The notes below the pieces were generated by a model that searched no databases, had not been told where the DNA came from, and saw only the letters and a program-made list of their open reading frames with translations. From RUG11551 sp045586185 (GTDB taxonomy: Bacteria; Planctomycetota; Planctomycetia; Pirellulales; Thermoguttaceae), in the NCBI GenBank assembly GCA_045586185.1, contig JAZMZV010000133.1, forward strand, positions 1 through 17,524: a DNA stretch of 17,524 nt, read 5' to 3'. Of the stretch, positions 7,509-13,488 are shown piece by piece. The number at the start of each line of letters is the position of its first letter. The first letter of the stretch is position 1. Both the position numbers and the translations under genes were made by a program.

Positions 7509-10500
7509 CTTACGCAGGAATAATACGAAAACCCCAAGCGCCATCAGCGCCCAAGTCGACGGTTCCGGAACGCCAGTACTTTCAGGAGCGCCCAAGCCGA
7601 CCAGGAAAAGACCTTCTGGAGTCCCCTGCAAAGCAAACAGTGTTTGATAGTTGCCAAGGAAGTCGCTCAGGTCGGTTTCTTCACCGACAAAGCCGTTATC
7701 AAATACCAGCTGATATCTGGCGTCTTTTTCTGCCCAAAGAGCAGGGTTGCCTTCAAAGTACAGTTGGATTACTGAACCGTCAACCAGTTCAAGCGAGTTG
7801 TTGTCGTCCTCAATGGTCAGCGTATCGTATTCCTGTAACTCCGGATCCTGATCCGGTTTGTACGCTTTGAATTCAAACAGACCCGTCGCGCCGGCGTCGA
7901 TAACGACGTTGCCAATAACGGTCAGGTCGCCAACCGAGTTGCCCGGCGAAAGCGTTGCGCCAGACTGGATTTCCAGATTGCCGTTGAAGTCGCCTTTGAA
8001 GTCCAGCTCGCCGGCTTCAACAGCAAAATCATTGGCGGCAAACTGAGTTCCGTCCGCTTTAATCTTGAGCTTGCCGCCGCCCGTCTTGACGACATTTCCG
8101 CCGGAAAGGGTTGCGTCTTCGGAGAAGGTCAGCTGTTTTGAATCGCCAGCTTCGACGTTGTAAACCAGCGTTGCGTCGGCGGCGACTTCCATTGAACCGT
8201 TGGAATTGACAGCGTTTCCAGACAGCGTCAGCGTTCCTTCGGAAACCGTCGTCTTGCCGGTAAACGCTGAAGCGTCGCCGGAAAGGGTCAAGGAACCTTT
8301 GCCGGTTTTCGTCAGCGCGGCAGAGCCGGAAACGTCGCCGGTCAGAGTCAGATTGTAATTCTCGCCAACTTCGACCGTGCCGCCATCTTCAAGCATCTGT
8401 AAATTGTTTTGAGCTTCGACTGAAAGTTCTTCTCCGGAAACGAGCTTGACGCCCAGTTTGTATCCGCCGTTGACTTCCCAGTCGGAAACGGCAAGCGCTT
8501 CATCGGTATCGGCAAGCCAGTACTTGCGAAGACCGATAATGCTTTCGCCTGCGGTCAGCGCCCAGAGTTTTCCAGCTTCCTTCAAGCCTTTGTCGCTCAG
8601 GTGAATGGAGTTGCCGTTGGTTCCTCGTAACGTTTGGTAATCCGGGTCAGAAGCGTGCTCTCTGTCGATAGCGCAGAATTCATCTGTATTGACGCCCTCG
8701 AAGATATTCGGATCGTCTGCAATAACTCGCAGCTGAGCGTTGGTAACGTTTGAGTACGTCGTTCCGTTGCCGTCAGCAGAGGCAATCGCAACGCCCCACG
8801 GCAATTCGTCGTCGCCGGCGGCAGCTCGTGAGCGATCGATCAGCTGGTTAAGCTTGTCATAGTAATCCTGTTCGGACGTTCCCTTATCGGATTCGCCCTG
8901 ATGCCAGAGGATGCCAGCAAAGCCGTTGGCGTTTTCGTTGAGGAATTCAATCGCATTAACCATGTTGGTGGAAATGCCGCCTTTTTCGTCATTAATCCAT
9001 TGCGTGATATTGGTTCCGCTGTACCCAACGGAATACGTCGCAACCGGGACGCCTTCTTCTTCCGCTAACGTATCAGCAAAAGACGGCCAGGTGGAACCTT
9101 TGTTTGAGCCGTCTAACGGGCCAAACTGCTGGTCGACGTTTTGTTCCCATTGTCCGGTTTTCGGGTTATACGCAAACGCCAAGCCGGAAGTTGACGTTTG
9201 ACGGATGTCGCCGCAGTTGGTCGAGTTGGACTGCCCGGCAGTGATGAAGATTTCGCCAACGCCGATTTGTCCGGATTGCGTTGCCAGAACGGCGCCGCTG
9301 GCGTCTAAAGCCTGATACGAGACGCTGTGCATGCCGCCCTTCAAGGACATCGAATCTGAACTGAACGTGCCGTCCGCGTTCATGGCCATGTCAATCCAGT
9401 CTCCGCCGTCGACAGACGCCTGAACCGTGTCAATTGTAACGCCGTTTGTCGCCGCCCACGTTCCGGAAAGAGTAATGTTGGCGTTATTCGCCAAATCTCG
9501 CTGATACATGGACATGGCGTTGGTCGTCAGCTGAGCGTCAACCTGGTGAACAAAAGTATAAATGTTAGCAATCGCGTAGCTTTTCTTGCCTTCGTCAAAC
9601 GTGTAGTCCGCCTGAGCTTTGTTGCCGGTTGTATCGACAGCGGCGTTGGGATTTGTACCGATTCCGTAGCACTTGTTTCCGCCAAAGCGGTTAAGAGCGA
9701 AAATCGTTTGTCCTGATTCCAGCGAATGAATCTGCATGGAGCCGTAACCCGCATTGCCGGGAACGCCGGTAACCGTGTCGCTGACGTCGTAAATGTCTCC
9801 CGACCCGACTGAAAGCGACGGATTTTTTGTATGAGTGTAATCGTTAGACCAGAATTCAATGTATCCCTGATCCTGTGTATAGGTGGCATTGGCTGTAACC
9901 TGTGCGCCGGTCGTCGGGTCAAACAGTTTTCCCTGATTGGCAGGAACGTTGGTTGTGAATTGAAGGTTGTTAACCTTCTGAGCGTAAAATTCTCCGGATG
10001 AAGCAATCGGAACGCCGATCTTGGACAGGTCGTTTGTCATCGCGTCAAAGGAGACAAAGACGTACGTCAGAGGATCGTTTAATGTTGGAGCGTATTCCAT
10101 GTAATACCCAACGCGGTCAAACAGAACGCCCTGAGACTGCAAGGCGGTAAGGTTGTTGACAATGTCGTAATTGACGCCGTTGTCATGCCAGTTTGTTCCC
10201 ATTTGAGTTGTCAAACGAGCGCCCTGAACGAGCGTGTAGTCGGACGCGTTGGCGACGTTTGCCATGCCAGGAGCAATTGCCGGAGACGCCATAACGTACA
10301 GCGTTCTGTTGGAATACTGAGACGCGTTGGAGTTCACTCCCTGATCGCCGTCAAATGTATAATCAGGAGAACCGTCAGCTTTCTGGTTGTTTCCAATTCC
10401 AATATCAATCGTTCTGGCTTCAGAATTGCCAGTACCGTTCCAGGCGTTGAGAGCCATAACGGTTTGTTTGTCGCCATAGTTGTGAATCTGGAAAGAAGCG

Positions 10501-13109
10501 TAATTGCCGCTAGTTCCAACTTTGTCTCCGAAGTCGTATTTGCCGCCGTCCGCGCCGGGGATGTTCATGGCATTGTCTGTATTATAGTTTTTGTTCCAAA
10601 ATTCGATGTTGCCATTAAGCCCCGTTCCGTTGACAACGCCCGGAACGTTTGAAGAAACCGTCAGATTATTGACTGTCGTTTGTGAAACCGAACCGTCAAA
10701 CGGCAACCCCAGTTTCGCGGGGTTGTTTGTAACAGAATCATACGACGCGTATGCGTAGTCCGTACCGGTTCCGTCCGCTTTTTCCAGCGTCATGTAATAC
10801 GCAACTCTGCCAATCGGCATACCCTTCAAATCGCCAAGATTATTCAGATTGTTGACGGTGTAATTATCGGCGCTGTACGTTCCATAAAGCGGGCAGTCCA
10901 GTTTATAAACCAGATTCATATTCGCAGCTTCAGACTGAATTGGCTGGAAGTGATCCGAGTCCATATCAGACAAAACCGGCTTGGCGAACGTGTAAATGTT
11001 GGCAATCGCGTAATTGGCTTTATTTTGGTCGTTTGTCCAGTCAGGGTCGCCAGAAGGTTTTGAACCAAGACCAAACTGCTTAACGCCATTGAAATGATTC
11101 AAGGCAAAAATGGTTTGCTGCGTGTCAACGGAATGCACCTGCATGGAGCCGTGTCCGTATCCCGTGTTGCCGTTAGAGTCGTTAAGGTCGTATGTGCTGT
11201 CTGACCCCTCAGAAATAATATTGCTTTTGGGTTTAGCATAGTTTGACGGCCAGAATTCCAGATAGCCGGTATTGTACGATACTGTGCTATTGGCGGCGAT
11301 CTGAGCGTTTGTAGTGGGGTCGGTAATCAGACCGTCAGACGTTGTTGCATTTGATGTTACACGCAGATTTTTAACCGTCTGCTGATAGAATTCGCCGGAA
11401 GTAACCGTCGGAACGCCGATTTTGGAGATGTCCGCCGTCATTGTATCGAAGGAGACAAAAACGTATTTCAGCGGGTCGCTGGCGTTTTGAGCGTATTCCA
11501 TATAATAACCGACGCGGTCAAACGGACCTAACGTCTGTTTTAATTCCGCAACGTTGTCGACAATGTCGTAATCAACGCCGCCGATATCGGTATTCCACTG
11601 CGTACTCATTTGAGACGTTAAGCGCGCGCCCTGAACGATTTGGTACTTGGAAGCGTCTGGAACGTTCTTCATTTCCGGCGCAATCGCGGCTTCCGCCAGC
11701 ACGTACAGCGAACGGGATTGATACTGTGACGCGTTGGAGTTCGCTCCCTGATCGCCGTTGAACGTGTAGTCTGGAGCGCCGGCGCCCGTATTGCTTCCAA
11801 TTCCCATGTCGATGGTTTTGGAGCCAGACGCCTGACCGTTCCACTTGTTGAGCGCCATGACCGTTTGACTGGCGCCGTAGTTGTGAATCTGGAAACAGGC
11901 GTAATCGCCAGAGCTGGGTTCGTCGCCGAAGTCAAAGCCGGAATCATTGTTGGCGCTGCTGGCGTTCGGAATGCCGGCAGAGTTGTTTTGTTTGTAGTTC
12001 GTATTCCAAATTTCGATGTTGCCCGTTTCAATTCCTGTTCCGTTGACCACACCGGCAACGTTGGACTGAACGGTCATGTTGGAAACCGTCTGCTGGAAAG
12101 ACCAGTTTGACCCTGAAAGCGGCAGACCGACTTTGCTCAGGTCGTTAGTCGGAGCGTCAAAAGACGTATAGGCGTAATCGACGGTTCCGTCCGCCTTTTC
12201 CATGACCATGTAATATCCGACTCGGCTTAACGGCATGCCGGAAATATCTGAACTGGTAGCGTTATTGACCTGATAATTATCAGCGGAATACTTTCCCTGC
12301 AGAGGGCAGTCGAGCTTATAGACCAGCTTCATGTTGGAAACTTCGCCGGAAATAGCAGAATAATCCGACTCGCTCATCTTCAAAAAGACCGGTTTGGCGA
12401 ACACGTCCAGCTGCTTCGTTTCGTAAGAAGCGGTGTTGTATTTCATTGTCCAGTCCAGACCGCAGGACGTGTCAGAGCAGTTCCCAATGCCGAGCGAGGC
12501 TTCTGCGCCATCGTTATATCGGTTCAAAGCAAAAACCGTAGTTTTGTTTACATAGTCGTGAACCTGCATACAGCCGTGTGCGCCGTTAAAATTGCAGGTG
12601 TCGCCAAAGTCGTAGTTTCGGTTTCCGCTGGCGCCGCTGGCTCCTGGAATGTTCAATGCGTTACCAGTCCCGTAATTCCACGGCCAGAATTCAATGTTGC
12701 CCTGCGTAACAGACGTTCCCTCTGTTGTCAGCGTTGGAGACTTCGCTTCGTAATACAGGTTCTGAACGTATCGCTGAACAGACGTTTGAGCCGCAAACGT
12801 CGGAACGCCGATTCGTTTTAAGTCGCTGGTATACGCGCCAAAAGACGTATAGCAGAAATTGTTCTCGCCCAGATTGACCCGGTACGCGACAGATTCAATC
12901 GGTCCCAAATTCAAATTGGAATTGTCGAGCGAATACTGCGCGCCGGTTCGGAAATTAGGCTGATCCGGTATTTCCAGCGAATAGATGTGGGTGTATCCCA
13001 TCGCCTCGATTTCTGCATCGGTTTTCAACGTCTGAGCAGACGCCCAGCCAACCAAACAAAACGCCAGCGCAAGAGCGCTTAAAACAACGGATTTTACACG
13101 CATTTTCAT
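7494..13109 (-). CDS. Multidomain surface esterase: five N-terminal tandem repeats, SASA/SGNH esterase domain, beta-helix repeats, PEP-CTERM
   Basis: A 1871-aa exported protein probably removing O-acetyl groups from sialic acids or acetylated polysaccharide. Residues 1-25 are a signal peptide (cleavage after ASA). Residues 27-1188 are five copies of a ~235-aa unit, each with an R-V-x-Y-Y strand, an I-E-F-W motif and a Q-I/V-H motif. Residues 1189-1283 look like a beta-sandwich. Residues 1284-1525 are a SASA (sialate O-acetylesterase/CE6-like SGNH) domain: ITAGQSNS with nucleophile Ser1294, GYSGTNITQW (1362-1371), LWHQGESD (1401-1408), SIHLSDKG with His1503. Residue 1500, where CE6 enzymes usually have the catalytic Asp, is Asn. 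A head motif (KYWLAD, 1529), beta-strand repeats, SPGNSVGD (1721), a cap and PEP-CTERM (1847-1871) follow. The start gives MKMRVKS; a second ATG two codons on is possible, but AAGG lies 10 nt before the first. The gene is monocistronic by its own promoter and terminator. Natural substrate unknown. Confidence 0.9.
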   Translation of the reverse strand: MKMRVKSVVLSALALAFCLVGWASAQTLKTDAEIEAMGYTHIYSLEIPDQPNFRTGAQYSLDNSNLNLGPIESVAYRVNLGENNFCYTSFGAYTSDLKRIGVPTFAAQTSVQRYVQNLYYEAKSPTLTTEGTSVTQGNIEFWPWNYGTGNALNIPGASGASGNRNYDFGDTCNFNGAHGCMQVHDYVNKTTVFALNRYNDGAEASLGIGNCSDTSCGLDWTMKYNTASYETKQLDVFAKPVFLKMSESDYSAISGEVSNMKLVYKLDCPLQGKYSADNYQVNNATSSDISGMPLSRVGYYMVMEKADGTVDYAYTSFDAPTNDLSKVGLPLSGSNWSFQQTVSNMTVQSNVAGVVNGTGIETGNIEIWNTNYKQNNSAGIPNASSANNDSGFDFGDEPSSGDYACFQIHNYGASQTVMALNKWNGQASGSKTIDMGIGSNTGAGAPDYTFNGDQGANSNASQYQSRSLYVLAEAAIAPEMKNVPDASKYQIVQGARLTSQMSTQWNTDIGGVDYDIVDNVAELKQTLGPFDRVGYYMEYAQNASDPLKYVFVSFDTMTADISKIGVPTVTSGEFYQQTVKNLRVTSNATTSDGLITDPTTNAQIAANSTVSYNTGYLEFWPSNYAKPKSNIISEGSDSTYDLNDSNGNTGYGHGSMQVHSVDTQQTIFALNHFNGVKQFGLGSKPSGDPDWTNDQNKANYAIANIYTFAKPVLSDMDSDHFQPIQSEAANMNLVYKLDCPLYGTYSADNYTVNNLNNLGDLKGMPIGRVAYYMTLEKADGTGTDYAYASYDSVTNNPAKLGLPFDGSVSQTTVNNLTVSSNVPGVVNGTGLNGNIEFWNKNYNTDNAMNIPGADGGKYDFGDKVGTSGNYASFQIHNYGDKQTVMALNAWNGTGNSEARTIDIGIGNNQKADGSPDYTFDGDQGVNSNASQYSNRTLYVMASPAIAPGMANVANASDYTLVQGARLTTQMGTNWHDNGVNYDIVNNLTALQSQGVLFDRVGYYMEYAPTLNDPLTYVFVSFDAMTNDLSKIGVPIASSGEFYAQKVNNLQFTTNVPANQGKLFDPTTGAQVTANATYTQDQGYIEFWSNDYTHTKNPSLSVGSGDIYDVSDTVTGVPGNAGYGSMQIHSLESGQTIFALNRFGGNKCYGIGTNPNAAVDTTGNKAQADYTFDEGKKSYAIANIYTFVHQVDAQLTTNAMSMYQRDLANNANITLSGTWAATNGVTIDTVQASVDGGDWIDMAMNADGTFSSDSMSLKGGMHSVSYQALDASGAVLATQSGQIGVGEIFITAGQSNSTNCGDIRQTSTSGLAFAYNPKTGQWEQNVDQQFGPLDGSNKGSTWPSFADTLAEEEGVPVATYSVGYSGTNITQWINDEKGGISTNMVNAIEFLNENANGFAGILWHQGESDKGTSEQDYYDKLNQLIDRSRAAAGDDELPWGVAIASADGNGTTYSNVTNAQLRVIADDPNIFEGVNTDEFCAIDREHASDPDYQTLRGTNGNSIHLSDKGLKEAGKLWALTAGESIIGLRKYWLADTDEALAVSDWEVNGGYKLGVKLVSGEELSVEAQNNLQMLEDGGTVEVGENYNLTLTGDVSGSAALTKTGKGSLTLSGDASAFTGKTTVSEGTLTLSGNAVNSNGSMEVAADATLVYNVEAGDSKQLTFSEDATLSGGNVVKTGGGKLKIKADGTQFAANDFAVEAGELDFKGDFNGNLEIQSGATLSPGNSVGDLTVIGNVVIDAGATGLFEFKAYKPDQDPELQEYDTLTIEDDNNSLELVDGSVIQLYFEGNPALWAEKDARYQLVFDNGFVGEETDLSDFLGNYQTLFALQGTPEGLFLVGLGAPESTGVPEPSTWALMALGVFVLFLRKRVRN
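7497..7571 (-). other. PEP-CTERM sorting signal of gene 2
   Basis: Residues 1847-1871: VPEPSTWALM, hydrophobic ALGVFVLFL, basic tail RKRVRN. The final VRN is encoded by a tandem heptamer that runs through the stop codon and replaces the RKRK end seen in genes 1 and 3. Confidence 0.92.
7584..7898 (-). repeat. Cap domain preceding PEP-CTERM in gene 2
   Basis: Residues 1738-1842 follow the pattern G-L-F-E-F ... Y-D-T-L-T-I ... I-x-L-Y-F-E-x-N-x-x-L-W-A ... Y-x-L-V ... G-L-F-L-V-G-L. The same pattern ends gene 1 and occurs twice inside it. SPGNSVGD just before it (1721) is the motif usually found before the C-terminal end of such repeat regions. Confidence 0.7.
8295..8525 (-). repeat. Head module (YWxAD/N) joining the esterase to the beta-helix in gene 2
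   Basis: Residues 1529-1605 (KYWLADTDE..., SDWEVNGGYKLGVKL, GTVEVGENYNLTLTG, then K-x-G-x-G-x-L-T-L-S) align by eye with two internal segments of gene 1 (from PYWFANSDD and from PYYYANTAD). The module starts directly after the SASA domain and opens the repeat region, so it looks like a mobile N-cap for beta-helix units. Confidence 0.7.
8535..9260 (-). other. SASA (sialate O-acetylesterase-like, SGNH hydrolase) domain of gene 2
   Basis: Residues 1284-1525 carry the blocks of the family in order: G-Q-S-N with Ser1294 as nucleophile, G-Y-S-G-T-N-I-T-Q-W supplying the oxyanion glycine region, W-H-Q-G-E-S-D (1402-1408), and I-H-L-S-D-K-G with His1503. The residue three before that His is Asn1500 rather than the usual Asp. 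The domain's length (~240 aa) is normal for the family. Predicted activity is ester cleavage on acetylated sugars outside the cell. Confidence 0.85.
9546..13031 (-). repeat. Five tandem ~235-residue repeat units (A1-A5) in gene 2
   Basis: Units span residues 27-239, 240-474, 475-709, 710-943 and 944-1188. Each has a Y-Y/Y-R strand (76, 299, 535, 771, 1002), an acidic-aromatic I/L-E-F-W motif (W at 142, 368, 620, 838, 1087), then Q-I/V-H (H at 184, 409, 659, 876, 1128) 38-42 residues later, an A-L-N motif and a late aromatic strand ending in a short inter-unit linker. The constant W-to-H spacing indicates one fold repeated five times. I recall similar repeats in front of SASA domains of marine planctomycetes; that is memory, not a search result. 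A carbohydrate-binding or stalk role is inferred. Confidence 0.85.
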
Positions 13110-13134
13110 TTATATTAAACCTTATATGTTGGAG

Positions 13135-13154
13135 GTTACTTCTCAAGAAATAAC
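13135..13154. promoter_or_regulatory. Near-perfect palindrome in the gene 2 leader
   Basis: GTTACTTCT-CA-AGAAATAAC: 9-bp arms with one mismatch and a 2-nt centre, starting about 20 nt after the predicted transcription start. The form fits a dimeric repressor site. Confidence 0.4.
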
Positions 13155-13181
13155 TCAAAATACTAATATACCTAATGATAC

Positions 13182-13190
13182 ATTATAACA
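13182..13190 (-). promoter_or_regulatory. Promoter of gene 2 (extended -10)
   Basis: Minus-strand TATAAT at 13182-13187 preceded by TGT, an extended -10 (TGn) arrangement, downstream of an A/T tract at 13193-13209. It lies 73 nt from the start codon and resembles the boxes of genes 1 and 3 (GTGT[T]ATAAT). Confidence 0.5.
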
Positions 13191-13259
13191 CGATTTTAAA
13201 ATTTTTTTAGCGCTTTCCGAGAAAATTATTATTTTCTATTAAGACAGATTAATTTGGAG

Positions 13260-13293
13260 TGCGGCGGCTTGCCGTCGCCGGCGCGGCGCCGCA
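13260..13293. repeat. GC-rich REP-like element
   Basis: Terminal arms TGCGGCG (13260-13266) and CGCCGCA (13287-13293) enclose a segment that on the minus strand contains GCGACGGCAAGCCG, the same core as the hairpin after gene 1 (159-174). Confidence 0.5.
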
Positions 13294-13294
13294 A

Positions 13295-13488
13295 AAATGG
13301 AAGGCGGTAATGGAGTGAGCGGTAGCGAACGGAATTACGCTTTGCTCGAAGCGTACATACCAAATTGACGAAGGCGGCAACCTCCTCGGATCGCGAGCAA
13401 AGCTCGCTAAAAGAAAAAAGCGGGAGTTTCCTCCCGCTATTAAGCGTAACTACGCTCCCGTTGGTCGCTCCGTTACCGCCTTTCATTT
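13295..13488. repeat. Long imperfect inverted repeat around the gene 3 terminator
   Basis: Arms 13295-13342 and 13442-13488 (48 and 47 nt) match over AAATG-AAGGCGGTAA-GGAG at one end and TTACGCTT at the other, roughly three quarters of positions overall by eye. The right arm overlaps the stop codon of gene 3 by two bases. Confidence 0.6.
13414..13438 (-). terminator. Rho-independent terminator of gene 3
   Basis: On the minus strand AGCGGGAG, loop GAAA, CTCCCGCT, then a T run, 49 nt after the stop codon. It differs from gene 2's terminator by a single loop base. Confidence 0.9.

Larger units (their letters stand above)
13110..13486. other. Intergenic region between genes 3 and 2 (377 bp)
   Basis: No convincing gene. 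It holds, from the gene 3 side: one arm of a long imperfect inverted repeat (13442-13488), with the small palindrome AGCGTA-AC-TACGCT (13443-13456) at its end; the gene 3 terminator (13414-13438); the hairpin GCGAGC-AAA-GCTCGC (13393-13407); the other long arm (13295-13342); a GC-rich inverted repeat (13260-13293); an A/T-rich stretch; the gene 2 promoter (13182-13190); and a palindrome in the gene 2 leader (13135-13154). An 85-codon frame on the minus strand through this region is made of these repeats and is not called. Confidence 0.6.

Noticed and set aside
9546..13031. CRISPR-like or satellite DNA reading of the gene 2 repeats
   Set aside because: Repeats are ~700 bp, divergent at the DNA level and keep an open frame; they are protein domain duplications.
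13229..13486. 85-codon minus-strand frame between genes 3 and 2
   Set aside because: It consists of inverted-repeat and terminator sequence, and the product is basic and without domain-like features.
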